A stretch of 64,000 bases of DNA from DASQUK01 sp963813485 (GTDB lineage: Bacteria > Actinomycetota > Acidimicrobiia > Acidimicrobiales > VFJN01), in contig CAWEZE010000030.1 in NCBI GenBank assembly GCA_963813485.1, forward strand, positions 1 through 64,000. Direction: 5' to 3'. Shown here piece by piece: positions 55,890 through 64,000 of this stretch. A program made the translations under genes and the position numbers. The notes under the pieces are model-generated. The model saw nothing but the letters and a program-made list of their open reading frames with translations. It had not been told where the DNA came from and made no database searches. The stretch's first letter is position 1. Each line of letters begins with the position of its first letter.

Positions 55890-56135
55890 TCAGGCGGAGG
55901 GAACCCGATCCACGACCTGGTCGGTGTGCTCCGCCACGCGGGCGCAGTGGGCGCAGCAGTAGAAGCGGCCGCTCACCTCCGCCCCGTGGCCTATGACGGC
56001 GCAGCCACAGTGCTCGCAGCGGGGCGCCAGGCGTGAGATGGCGCATTCGAAGCTGTCGAACGTATGGCGGTCGCCCGCTGCGATCACCTCGAAGGACTTG
56101 TCGTAGTCGTTCCCGCAGACCTCGCATTCGGCCAT
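55890..56135 (-). CDS. Small Cys-rich protein, prokaryotic metallothionein-like
   Basis: 81 residues with nine cysteines (C4, C7, C31, C40, C43, C45, C60, C61, C64) and several histidines. CEVCGND starts it and FYCCAHCARVAEH resembles the YYCCEACA segment of bacterial SmtA metallothioneins, so metal binding, probably zinc, is expected. ATG 56135 has GGAGGT 7 nt upstream. The stop lies 4 bp from the convergent oxidoreductase gene. Confidence 0.75.
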   Translation of the reverse strand: MAECEVCGNDYDKSFEVIAAGDRHTFDSFECAISRLAPRCEHCGCAVIGHGAEVSGRFYCCAHCARVAEHTDQVVDRVPSA

Positions 56136-56269
56136 GGGCCACCTCCGTGTCGTCGGAACCATGTGCGCCTGGCTTGTTCGCTACCCGCCGCCCGCCGTCT
56201 GTACGCAGCCGACGGCGTGCCGATTCCGATTGTGTAGTCCTACCGATGTGCTGCTACGAGGGTCGGGCT

Positions 56270-56275
56270 TACTGT
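56270..56275 (+). promoter_or_regulatory. -10 box of a probable leaderless transcript (class V PLP enzyme)
   Basis: TACTGT exactly 7 nt ahead of GTG 56283. No Shine-Dalgarno. This favours GTG 56283 over ATG 56292 as the start. Confidence 0.45.
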
Positions 56276-56282
56276 CAGTGAC

Positions 56283-57677
56283 GTGGTCATCATGGCGGAG
56301 CGAGCCCTCGACCTGCGGCGGGAGTTCGTGGGAATGGACCATCCGGTCCCCGTCCTCGACGGACAGCTGGTGCCCTACGTCAACCTCGACAACGCCGCCA
56401 GCACGCCGGCGCTGCGGCCGGTCGTCGAGACCGTCGAGGAGTTCCTGCCGTTCTACGCCAGCGTCCACCGCGGGACCGGCTACATGTCCCGCCTGAGCAC
56501 GGCGGCGTACGAGCGGGCGCGCGAGCACGTCCTCACCTTCGTTGGCGCTGACCCTGAACGTGACGTCGTCGTGTTCGGCAAGAACACGACCGAGGCGCTG
56601 AACCGGCTCGCGCGCTCGATGCGGATGCCGGCAGGCTCCGTCGTACTCACGACGATGCTCGAGCATCACTCCAACGACCTGCCCTGGAGGGCGCGGACGC
56701 GGACGGTCCGTGTGCCGGCGCAGCCCGACGGTGTGCTTGACGAAGACCGCCTCGACGAGCTGCTGACCGAGCACGCCGGCCGGGTCGCACTGCTGGCGGT
56801 GTCGGGCGCCTCCAACGTCACGGGGTTGGTCCAGCCCGTCCACCGGTTGGCGGAGAAGGTCCACGCCGTCGGCGGCCGGATCCTGGTCGACGCGGCTCAG
56901 CTGGCGGCGCATCGCCCGATCGACATGCGTGCGCACGACGACCCCGGTCACCTCGACTTCGTGGCGCTCTCAGCGCACAAGATGTACGCCCCGTTCGGGA
57001 CCGGCGCCCTCGTCGGGTGCCGAGACTGGTTCGGCGGTGAACCCGACCACGCCGGCGGGGGCACGATCCGAGCGGTCACGGTCGACGACGTGGTGTGGGC
57101 CGACCTACCCGACCGGGAAGAGGCGGGGAGCCCCAACGTGGTTGGTGCCGTTGCGCTTGCCGCCGCGATCGCGACGCTGCGCGCGGTGGGCCTCGACTGC
57201 ATCGCCGCCCACGAGGCCGGGCTCGCTCAGTACGCCACCGCTCGGCTGGCGAACATTCCCGGCGTCACGATCCACGGGCCGGCCGAATGCGCGGCCCCCA
57301 AGGTCGGGGTCATCCCGTTCACGGTCGACGGGTTCGATCACGGGCTCGTGGCGGCCGTGCTCGGCTACGAGCACGCGGTCGGCGTCCGCCACGGGTGCTT
57401 CTGTGCCCAGCCCTACATCCATCACCTCCTGGGACTGGGGCGCGCCGAGTCGGGCCGATGGCTGGACCGGGCACGTGGTGGCGACCAGCGCGGCGTCCCC
57501 GGGATGGTCCGCATCAGCCTGGGCGCCTACAACGACATCGCCGACATCGACCGCGCCGTGCGAGCCCTCGAATGGCTCGTCGCAGGCGACTTCCAGGGAA
57601 CGTACCGGATGGGCTGCGACGGGACGTTCGCTCCCGAGGGCTACGTCGAGCCCCTGTTGTTCGACATTCCGGCGTGA
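56283..57677 (+). CDS. Cysteine desulfurase-like class V aminotransferase
   Basis: 464 residues. VNLDNAASTPALRPVVETVE at the N-terminus, AYERAREHVLTFVGAD, ILVDAAQLAAHRPIDM and ALSAHKMYAPFGTGALVG with the PLP lysine are the SufS/Csd pattern. GVRHGCFCAQPYIHHLL carries cysteines where desulfurases have their active Cys. There are no suf genes around, so sulfur transfer to Fe-S assembly is not indicated and another class V reaction is possible. It ends 2 bp from the convergent aldehyde dehydrogenase gene. Confidence 0.75.
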   Translation: MVIMAERALDLRREFVGMDHPVPVLDGQLVPYVNLDNAASTPALRPVVETVEEFLPFYASVHRGTGYMSRLSTAAYERAREHVLTFVGADPERDVVVFGKNTTEALNRLARSMRMPAGSVVLTTMLEHHSNDLPWRARTRTVRVPAQPDGVLDEDRLDELLTEHAGRVALLAVSGASNVTGLVQPVHRLAEKVHAVGGRILVDAAQLAAHRPIDMRAHDDPGHLDFVALSAHKMYAPFGTGALVGCRDWFGGEPDHAGGGTIRAVTVDDVVWADLPDREEAGSPNVVGAVALAAAIATLRAVGLDCIAAHEAGLAQYATARLANIPGVTIHGPAECAAPKVGVIPFTVDGFDHGLVAAVLGYEHAVGVRHGCFCAQPYIHHLLGLGRAESGRWLDRARGGDQRGVPGMVRISLGAYNDIADIDRAVRALEWLVAGDFQGTYRMGCDGTFAPEGYVEPLLFDIPA

Positions 57678-57679
57678 GG

Positions 57680-59101
57680 TCAGTGACTGACCATCACGTG
57701 CTTGAGCTCGGTGTAGTGCTCGACGGCGTACAGCGACATGTCCTTGCCGTAGCCGCTCTGCTTGAACCCGCCGTGGGGCAGCTCCGACACGATGGGGATG
57801 TGGTCGTTGACCCACACTGTGCCGAATCGCAGCGCCCGTGACATGCGCATGGCGCGGCCGACGTCGCGGGTCCACACGCTGGCCGCGAGGCCGTAGTCCA
57901 CGCCGTTGGCCCAGGCCAGTGCCTGATCCTCGTCGCTGAAGCGCTGGACGCTGACCACCGGGCCGAACACCTCGCGCTGCACCAGCTCGGAATCCTGTGT
58001 CGGGTTGGCCACCACGGTCGCCTCGTAGAAGAACCCGGGACCGTCGATCTCCTGGCCGCCCGTCACCACCTCCGCCCCCGCCTCGACCGACCGGGTCACC
58101 ATGCCCGCCACCCGCTCCCGCTGGGCAGCCGAGACCAGCGGCCCCACGGCGGTGTCCTCGAGCGTGGGGTCGCCGACCGCCAATGCGCCGACGGCGTCGC
58201 CCAGGTCGCCGAGCAACTGGTCGTAGACGCCCGGTCCGGCGACGACACGGCAGGGGGCGGTGCAGTCCTGTCCGGTGTTGTAGTAGGCGTTCTCCGCCAG
58301 GCAGCCGACCAGCGCCTCGATGTCGGCGTCGTCGAACACCACCACCGGCGCCTTGCCGCCCAGCTCGAGGTGGACCCGCTTGAGCGAGTCGGCGGCGTTG
58401 CGGGCGATGAGCTTGCCGGTCTCGACGTCCCCGGTGAGCGACACCATCGCCACCTCCGGGTGGCGCACGAAGGCGTCGCCGACCTGCTCTCCCTGGCCGC
58501 ACACCACGTTGAAGACCCCGGGCGGGAAGATGTCGGCTGAGATCTCCGCCAGGCGGAGGGCGCTCAAGGGGGTCAGCTCGGACGGCTTGAGGATGAAGGT
58601 GTTGCCGGCAGCCAGCGCCGGGCCCAGCTTCCACGTCGCCATGTTGAGCGGGTAGTTCCACGGCGCGATGCCGACGCAGACGCCGAGCGGGTCGCGTCTC
58701 AGCATCGACGTGTGGCCTTCGAGGTATTCGCCCGTGGCTTGGGCCTGCAGGGTGCGGGCAGCGCCCGCGAAGAACCGCAGGTTGTCGACGGTCAGGTCGA
58801 ACTCGAAGTCGATGATCGAGGCGGGCTTGCCGACGTTGGTCATCTCGATCTGCTTGAGGTCGTCGAGGTTGGCCTCGATGGCGTCGGCCAGGGCGAGGAG
58901 CTTCTCGCTACGCTCCCGTGGCGTGGTCGTACCCCAGCTGGAGAAGGCCTCGGCAGCCACGGCAACCGCGGCGTCCGCGTCGGTGGCGTCGCTCGACGGC
59001 ACCTGGGCGATCGTCTCGCCCGTGGCCGGGTTCAGCACCTCGTCGGTGGCACCGGTCGCGGCGGGCTTCCACGCCCCGCCGATGAAGTTCTCGTGCGGCA
59101 C
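57680..59101 (-). CDS. NAD-dependent aldehyde dehydrogenase, gamma-aminobutyraldehyde type
   Basis: 473 residues. ENFIGGAWKPAATGATDEVL at the start, PWNYPLNMATWKLGPALAAG, the general-base Glu in HLELGGKAPVVVF, and catalytic C280 in TGQDCTAPCRV; GQDCTA is typical of PatD/YdcW aminobutyraldehyde dehydrogenases. It would oxidise 4-aminobutanal from putrescine to GABA. GTG 59101 has GGGGGAG 6 nt upstream. Divergent from potA. Confidence 0.85.
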   Translation of the reverse strand: MPHENFIGGAWKPAATGATDEVLNPATGETIAQVPSSDATDADAAVAVAAEAFSSWGTTTPRERSEKLLALADAIEANLDDLKQIEMTNVGKPASIIDFEFDLTVDNLRFFAGAARTLQAQATGEYLEGHTSMLRRDPLGVCVGIAPWNYPLNMATWKLGPALAAGNTFILKPSELTPLSALRLAEISADIFPPGVFNVVCGQGEQVGDAFVRHPEVAMVSLTGDVETGKLIARNAADSLKRVHLELGGKAPVVVFDDADIEALVGCLAENAYYNTGQDCTAPCRVVAGPGVYDQLLGDLGDAVGALAVGDPTLEDTAVGPLVSAAQRERVAGMVTRSVEAGAEVVTGGQEIDGPGFFYEATVVANPTQDSELVQREVFGPVVSVQRFSDEDQALAWANGVDYGLAASVWTRDVGRAMRMSRALRFGTVWVNDHIPIVSELPHGGFKQSGYGKDMSLYAVEHYTELKHVMVSH

Positions 59102-59324
59102 GATTCGTCTCCCCCTGTGCGTCGTTGCGTCCGCCAGAGCATCCACCGGTGGCGCACGGCGCCGCAAGGGATTCCGTTGCAGCGGGATGAAATGACAACA
59201 GGATCAGTTGCAGAGCTGCGCATAGTCCGCGAATCTTCGTGTCGGACGGCGGGGTGCAACAGGAGGGGGGTCGGCCCTGGGTGACGACACCACGCTGAGC
59301 AGCGAGGCCCACTCGGCGGAGGCC
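59102..59324. promoter_or_regulatory. Divergent control region between aldehyde dehydrogenase and potA
   Basis: 223 bp without a gene. It holds the Shine-Dalgarno of the minus-strand dehydrogenase (59108-59114) and two GTTGCAG words (in CCGTTGCAGC and CAGTTGCAGA), about 33 bp apart, which might be operator half-sites. No -10/-35 pair is convincing. Shared regulation of uptake and oxidation is plausible. Confidence 0.35.
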
Positions 59325-60506
59325 ATGACCGCCGACGCCGCCGGGCCGTCGGGCGCGGTCCCGGCCGCGGTGGTCATCGAGCTCGACCATGTGACCAAGC
59401 GGTTCGGCGACTTCGTGGCCGTCGACGACGCCTGCTTCGACATCGCCGCGGGCGAGTTCTTCTCGCTGCTGGGCCCGTCCGGCTGCGGCAAGACGACGAC
59501 CCTGCGGATGATCGCCGGGTTCGAGGAGACGACGGAAGGGGCGGTCCGGCTCGAGGGCACAGACGTCTCCCGCACCCCGCCCTACAAGCGCAACGTCAAC
59601 ACGGTCTTCCAGCACTACGCGCTGTTCCCGCACATGACGGTGTGGGACAACGTGGCCTTCGGACCGCGCAGCCGCAAGCTGTCGAAGCCCGAGACCTCCA
59701 AGCGGGTCGACGAAATGCTCGCGGTGGTGCGGCTCGACGACTTCGCCCGACGCAAGCCGGCCCAGCTGTCCGGGGGCCAGCAGCAGCGGGTGGCCTTGGC
59801 TAGGGCGCTCGTGAACTATCCGAGCGCCCTACTGCTCGACGAGCCGCTGGGCGCCCTCGACCTCAAGCTGCGCCAGGTCATGCAGTTCGAGCTCAAGCGG
59901 ATCCAGCGCGAGGTGGGCATCACGTTCGTCTACGTGACGCACGACCAGGAAGAGGCGCTCACCATGAGCGACCGCATCGCGGTCATGAATGGCGGGCGCG
60001 TCGAGCAGATCGGCACTCCGGTCGACATCTACGCCCGCCCTGCGAGCGTGTTCGTCGCCGGGTTCATCGGGCAGGCAAACCTGTGGCCCTGCCGGGTGGT
60101 GGGCGTCGCGGCCCCCACCGCCGACGGGTCGCCGGCGTTCGACGTCGAGGTCCTCGGCACCACGATGGCGTCGGCCTGCGGCGACGTCCGCATCGAGATC
60201 GAGGGCACCGCCACGCTGATGGTCAGGCCCGAGCGCGTGCAGATCACGACCGAGGACCCGAGCGGCGTCGGCGCGGTGCGGGCGACGGTGACCGACCTCA
60301 CCTTCCAGGGACCGCTGGTGCGCCTGTTGCTGGCTGCGGGCGACGGCGCCGCGATCGTCGCCCAGATCGGGCACGAGGTCGACCTGCCGCTGCTCCGCCC
60401 CGGCGACGAGGTGTGGGCGAGCTGGCCCCCCGATGCGTCGCTGGTGTTGCCCGCCGCCGAGATCCCCACCGCCGAGGACCTCGAGGAACTGTTGGACGGC
60501 ACCTGA
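59325..60506 (+). CDS. potA: Polyamine ABC transporter ATP-binding protein
   Basis: 393 residues. Walker A GPSGCGKTT (50-58), Q-loop FQHYALFPHMTVWDN, signature LSGGQ (148-152), Walker B ALLLDEP, H-loop VTHDQEEALTMSD, then a TOBE domain from about 280. The sequence resembles PotA/PotG of spermidine/putrescine importers. ATG 59325 is the first start near the conserved part; upstream residues would be unconserved. It is followed by potD, potB and potC in one direction. Confidence 0.9.
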   Translation: MTADAAGPSGAVPAAVVIELDHVTKRFGDFVAVDDACFDIAAGEFFSLLGPSGCGKTTTLRMIAGFEETTEGAVRLEGTDVSRTPPYKRNVNTVFQHYALFPHMTVWDNVAFGPRSRKLSKPETSKRVDEMLAVVRLDDFARRKPAQLSGGQQQRVALARALVNYPSALLLDEPLGALDLKLRQVMQFELKRIQREVGITFVYVTHDQEEALTMSDRIAVMNGGRVEQIGTPVDIYARPASVFVAGFIGQANLWPCRVVGVAAPTADGSPAFDVEVLGTTMASACGDVRIEIEGTATLMVRPERVQITTEDPSGVGAVRATVTDLTFQGPLVRLLLAAGDGAAIVAQIGHEVDLPLLRPGDEVWASWPPDASLVLPAAEIPTAEDLEELLDGT

Positions 60507-60559
60507 TACGCCCCGCCGCCGATCACGTACAAGAAACCGCCGCACACTGAGGAGTCGCC

Positions 60560-61759
60560 ATGGCTGGGAGCAGGACACCCCGACAGCATCCGGACGATCC
60601 GTTTGCCCGTTTCGTCGCGCTACGGGCTAGCCGCCGTCGTTTCCTGGGACGGGGGGCCGTGACCGTCGCGGGCATCGCTCTCGTGCCGCCGTGGCTCGCG
60701 GCCTGCGGTGGCGACGACGACACCGACACCGCGGCCGGCGGGGACACGACCCAGAGCTCCAGCGACACGCTGCGGATCTCCAACTGGCCGCTGTACATCG
60801 CCGAGGGGTTCGTCGACCAGTTCGCCAACGCCTCCGGGTTGTCCGTTGACTACAAGGAGGACTTCAACGACAACGAGCAGTGGTTCGCCAAGGTCAAGGA
60901 CCCGCTCGAACAGGGCCAGGACATCGGCGCCGACCTGGTGGTGCCGACCGACTTCATGGCCGGCCGGCTGATCCGCCTCGAATGGCTGAACCGGCTGAAC
61001 GACGAGAACATCCCCAACAAGGCCAACCTGCGCCCCGACCTGCTCGAGGCGTCGATCGACCCCGACCGGGTGCACACGTTGCCCTACATGTCGGGACTGG
61101 TGGGCCTCGGCTACAACCGGCGGCTCGCCGGGCGCGATATCACGAGCATCGACGACCTGTGGGACCCGGCCTTCAAGGGTCGGGTGTCGCTGTTCTCGGA
61201 CGCACAGGATGCCCTGGGCATGGTGATGCTGTCCCTGGGCGACGACCCCTCGGATCCGTCCACCGAGGCTGTGCAGCGGGCGGCCGACAAGGTGGCGGAG
61301 GAGAAGGACAAGGGCCAGATCCGGCGCTTCACCGGCAACGACTACATCGACGACCTGGCGGCCGGGAACCTGGTGATCGCCCAGGCTTATTCGGGCGACG
61401 TGGTGCAGCTCCAGGCCGACGATCCCGACCTCGACTTCGTGGTCCCCGAGGCCGGCGGCACCACCTTCGTGGACGTGATGGCGATCCCCATCACCACCCG
61501 CAACCAGCTCGGCGCCGAGGAGTGGATGAACTACGTCTACGACCGGGCCAACTACGCCCAGCTCGTCAACGAGGTGCAGTACGTGCCAGTGCTGTCCGAC
61601 ATGACCGACGAACTGGCCAAGCTCGACCCCGAGGTGGCCAACAATCCGCTCATCAACCCGCCCGAGGACACGATCGCCAGGCTGCACGCCTGGCCCGCGC
61701 TGACCGACGAGCAGGAGGCCGAGTACACCACGATCTATGCAGAAGTAACGGGAGAGTAG
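60560..61759 (+). CDS. potD: Polyamine ABC transporter substrate-binding lipoprotein
   Basis: 399 residues. The twin-arginine signal SRRRFLG (24-30) is followed by a hydrophobic stretch and lipobox LAAC with Cys49 as lipid anchor, so it is exported folded and tethered outside. LRISNWPLYIAEGFVDQF starts the PotD/PotF fold; YIDDLAAGNLVIAQAYSGD and TTFVDVMAIP are further family blocks. It binds the polyamine and delivers it to PotBC. GAGGAG precedes ATG. The TAG is directly followed by the potB ATG. Confidence 0.9.
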   Translation: MAGSRTPRQHPDDPFARFVALRASRRRFLGRGAVTVAGIALVPPWLAACGGDDDTDTAAGGDTTQSSSDTLRISNWPLYIAEGFVDQFANASGLSVDYKEDFNDNEQWFAKVKDPLEQGQDIGADLVVPTDFMAGRLIRLEWLNRLNDENIPNKANLRPDLLEASIDPDRVHTLPYMSGLVGLGYNRRLAGRDITSIDDLWDPAFKGRVSLFSDAQDALGMVMLSLGDDPSDPSTEAVQRAADKVAEEKDKGQIRRFTGNDYIDDLAAGNLVIAQAYSGDVVQLQADDPDLDFVVPEAGGTTFVDVMAIPITTRNQLGAEEWMNYVYDRANYAQLVNEVQYVPVLSDMTDELAKLDPEVANNPLINPPEDTIARLHAWPALTDEQEAEYTTIYAEVTGE

Positions 61760-62635
61760 ATGGCGGGGGTGGCCACCAGCGGGCGGCGTCGTAGCCGCGT
61801 CGGGCCGTACCTGCTGGTGGCTCCCGCCCTCGCCTACCTCGTCATCTTCTTCGTGGTGCCCATCTGGTCGCTGCTCCGCACTTCGTTGTCGAGCAACGCC
61901 GGCTCGGTGTTCCTGCCCGAGCTGAAGTTCAGCTGGGACTGGTCCAACTACGGCGATGCGCTGACCGACTTCCGCGACCAGATCGTCCGCTCGTTCTGGT
62001 ACGCGGGCGTGGCCACACTGGCATGCCTGGTGATGGCCTATCCGCTGGCCTACGTCATCGCCTTCAAGTCGGGCCGCTACAAGAACGTGCTTCTGGGGTT
62101 GGTGATCCTGCCGTTCTTCGTCACCTTCCTGGTCCGCACGCTGGCGTGGAAAACGATCCTCGCCGACGACGGCTGGGTGGTCGACGCGCTCGACACCATC
62201 GGCCTCCTGCCCCGCGAGGGGCGCCTCCTCAGCACGAGCTGGGCCGTGATCGGCGGGCTCATCTACAACTTCCTGCCCTTCATGGTGCTTCCCCTGTACG
62301 TGAGCCTGGAGAAGATCGACCCCGCCCTGCTGGAGGCGTCCCGCGACCTCTATTCCGGGGCCTGGCGGGCATTCCGCAAGGTCGTGCTACCGCTCTCCAT
62401 GCCCGGCCTGCTGGCCGGGAGCCTCCTCGTGTTCATCCCCGCCAGCGGCGACTTCATCAACGCCGACTACCTGGGCAGCACCCAGACCCGGATGATCGGC
62501 AACGTCGTCCAGCAGCAGTTCCTGGTGGTCAAGGACTACCCCGCCGCGGCGGCGCTGAGCTTCCTGCTCATGGCCATCATCCTGGTGGCCGTCCTTGCCT
62601 ACACCTGGGCCCTCGGCACGGAGGAGCTCGTGTAG
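61760..62635 (+). CDS. potB: Polyamine ABC transporter permease 1
   Basis: 291 residues with six membrane helices. The EAA loop that contacts the ATPase reads LLEASRDLYSGAWRAFRKVV followed by LPLSMPG. YLLVAPALAYLVIFFVVPIW is the first helix, the usual start of PotB. Begins at the base after the potD stop. The TAG overlaps a 15-codon bridging frame leading to potC. Confidence 0.9.
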   Translation: MAGVATSGRRRSRVGPYLLVAPALAYLVIFFVVPIWSLLRTSLSSNAGSVFLPELKFSWDWSNYGDALTDFRDQIVRSFWYAGVATLACLVMAYPLAYVIAFKSGRYKNVLLGLVILPFFVTFLVRTLAWKTILADDGWVVDALDTIGLLPREGRLLSTSWAVIGGLIYNFLPFMVLPLYVSLEKIDPALLEASRDLYSGAWRAFRKVVLPLSMPGLLAGSLLVFIPASGDFINADYLGSTQTRMIGNVVQQQFLVVKDYPAAAALSFLLMAIILVAVLAYTWALGTEELV

Positions 62636-62682
62636 TGCTGACTCGGCGATGCACCCACGCCTGGCACGGGAGGCAGCACTGA
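62635..62682 (+). other. Bridging mini-frame between potB and potC
   Basis: GTG overlaps the potB stop (TAGTG at 62633), TGA overlaps the potC ATG (TGATG at 62680). The 15 codons read MLTRRCTHAWHGRQH. CTGACTCGGCGATGCACCC repeats, with few changes, the loop sequence at 38449 after nuoN2, where SLTRRCAHPGRRQ can be read. AGTGCTG/CAGCACT at its ends form an inverted repeat. It also contains GGGAGG, the probable potC ribosome binding site. Confidence 0.5.
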
Positions 62683-63557
62683 TGGCGCTGCCCACGGCGC
62701 CCACCATCGAGGCCCAACCCGCGGGCGACGTCGCCGGCGCACCGCCCCCGGCTGGGCGTCGCCGGGGCCGGCCCGGCCGGCTCGGCGACTTCGTCCTCCG
62801 AATGGTCGCCGGGCTCGTGCTCGTCTACCTGTTCATCCCGATCGCCGTGATCATCGCGTTCTCGTTCAACGACCCGGCGGGCAAGTTCAACCTCACGTGG
62901 CAGGGATTCACGCTCGACAACTGGGCCGACCCGTTCCGCTACTCCCAGCTGACCGACGCCCTGTGGACCAGCCTGCAGGTGGCGGCCCTGTCGACCGCCG
63001 TCTCGATCGTGCTCGGCACCCTCGTTGCCGTAGCACTGGTGCGGCAGCGCTTCACCGGCGACAAGCTCGTCGAGACCTTCCTGGTGCTGCCGCTCACGGC
63101 CCCCGAGATCGTCATGGGCGCCTCGCTACTCACGCTGTTCCTCGATCTCGGCTGGAACCGCGGGTTCGGCACGATCATCATCGCCCACATCGCGTTCCAG
63201 GTCAGTTTCGTCGCGCTGACGGTGCGGGCCCGGGTGCGTGGCCTCGACTGGACGCTCGAGGACGCGGCGATGGACCTGGGGGCGCCGCCGCTGCGCACTT
63301 TCCTGCGCGTGACGTTGCCGCTGATCGTGCCCGGCATCGTGGCGGCGGCCATGTTGTCGTTCGCTCTGTCGCTCGACGACTTCATCATCACCTACTTCAA
63401 CAGCGGTTCGACCGTGACCTACCCGCTCTACGTCAACGCCGCCACCAAGGCTTCGTTGCCACCGCAGATCAACGTGCTGGCCACGTCGATCCTGCTCGTG
63501 AGCCTGCTGCTGATCGGCGTGATCACGCTCTGGCACCGTCGGCGCCTCACCGCCTGA
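62682..63557 (+). CDS. potC: Polyamine ABC transporter permease 2
   Basis: 291 residues, six helices. EAA loop: LEDAAMDLGAPPLRTFLRVT followed by LPLIVPGI. VYLFIPIAVIIAFSFNDPAG and LDDFIITYFNSGSTVTYPLY are typical of PotC. About 35 basic/Pro-rich residues precede the first helix. I chose ATG 62682 because it couples to the preceding frame and has GGGAGG upstream. Confidence 0.9.
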   Translation: MALPTAPTIEAQPAGDVAGAPPPAGRRRGRPGRLGDFVLRMVAGLVLVYLFIPIAVIIAFSFNDPAGKFNLTWQGFTLDNWADPFRYSQLTDALWTSLQVAALSTAVSIVLGTLVAVALVRQRFTGDKLVETFLVLPLTAPEIVMGASLLTLFLDLGWNRGFGTIIIAHIAFQVSFVALTVRARVRGLDWTLEDAAMDLGAPPLRTFLRVTLPLIVPGIVAAAMLSFALSLDDFIITYFNSGSTVTYPLYVNAATKASLPPQINVLATSILLVSLLLIGVITLWHRRRLTA

Positions 63558-63595
63558 CCCACGACGATCTACCCCGCCACCAAGGAGCATCTGCC

Positions 63596-64000
63596 GTGAC
63601 CCAGTCCCCCGACGACCTCCAACGACTGGCCCGCGATCACCTGTGGGGTCACTTCTCGCGGCTGACGCCCGGCGTCGACGGCGTGACCGTCATCGAGCGG
63701 GGCGAGGGCTGCTACGTGTGGGACCACCGCGGCAAGCGCTACCTGGACGGGCTGGCCGGGCTGTTCACCGTGCAGGCCGGGCACGGGCGGACGGAACTGG
63801 CGCAGGCGGCGTCGAAGCAGGCCAGCGAGCTGGCCTACTTCCCCATCTGGACCTACGCCCACCCGACGGCCATCGAGCTGGCCGCCCGGCTGGCGCAGCT
63901 CGCTCCGGGGAACCTCAACCGGGCGTTCTTCACCACCGGGGGCAGCGAGGCCGTGGAGTCGGCCTGGAAGCTGGCGCGCCAGTACTTCAAGGCCATCGGC
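63596..64000 (+). CDS. Class III aminotransferase, N-terminal part (cut by window end)
   Basis: First 135 codons, from GTG 63596 with AAGGAG upstream (63582-63587). DDLQRLARDHLWGHFSRLTP, then YVWDHRGKRYLDGLAGLFTV and FFTTGGSEAVESAWKLARQY are the start of an omega-amino acid:pyruvate or putrescine aminotransferase; the PLP lysine lies beyond the window. Thirty-eight bp after potC, so the imported diamine is probably its substrate or that of the nearby oxidase. Confidence 0.88.
   Translation, partial: MTQSPDDLQRLARDHLWGHFSRLTPGVDGVTVIERGEGCYVWDHRGKRYLDGLAGLFTVQAGHGRTELAQAASKQASELAYFPIWTYAHPTAIELAARLAQLAPGNLNRAFFTTGGSEAVESAWKLARQYFKAIG

Overview
This is a very GC-rich bacterial chromosome segment. 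Actinobacterial features include TANNNT boxes 7-8 nt upstream of GTG/ATG starts (leaderless-type mRNAs), many GTG/TTG starts, an actinobacterial-type NuoD and a MenJ/geranylgeranyl-reductase-type flavoprotein. I read it as an actinomycete of the Acidimicrobiia kind. That placement is an inference from gene content, not a tested phylogeny.

Layout. 1-3.2 kb: 3' part of zwf, then a reductase and a membrane cytochrome c on the minus strand. 3.4-8.9 kb: a quinol:cytochrome c oxidoreductase operon built on a b6f plan (split cytochrome b, Rieske protein, diheme cytochrome c) that also encodes a 2x[4Fe-4S] ferredoxin. 8.9-25.1 kb: a complete 14-gene nuo operon (A-N). 25.2-27.2 kb: a badly frame-broken ECF-type sigma factor and a membrane protein that may be its anti-sigma partner. 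27.3-38.4 kb: a second nuo operon, nuoABCDHIJKLMN, without the NADH module EFG. 38.5 kb: a MidA/NDUFAF7-type methyltransferase. 39.7-46.6 kb: TetR regulator, acetyl-CoA synthetase, kynureninase and tryptophan 2,3-dioxygenase, a HAD phosphatase, HtpX and YajQ. 46.7-52.8 kb: tRNA-Tyr, then hutH-hutU-hutF-hutI. 52.75-53.7 kb: an SRPBCC domain fused to remnants of an MFS carrier. 53.8-64 kb: an SDR, a PuuB-like amine oxidase, a metallothionein-like protein, a class V PLP enzyme, an aminobutyraldehyde-type dehydrogenase, a PotADBC-type polyamine importer and the start of a class III aminotransferase.

The first half is respiratory: two complex I forms reduce the (mena)quinone pool and the b6f-like complex passes electrons to c-type cytochromes. 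The second half degrades amino acids and amines (Trp, His, probably putrescine) and activates acetate.

Three patterns stand out. (1) Several spacers between co-oriented genes are bridged by short frames that start on the stop codon of the upstream gene and end on the start codon of the downstream gene. (2) Only the NuoD of the second complex, next to the MidA-type methyltransferase, keeps the arginine that NDUFAF7 methylates in mitochondrial complex I. (3) At least eight genes carry apparent single-base frameshifts, several in short G runs, so sequence error is the first explanation and the broken genes should not be taken as true pseudogenes without checking.
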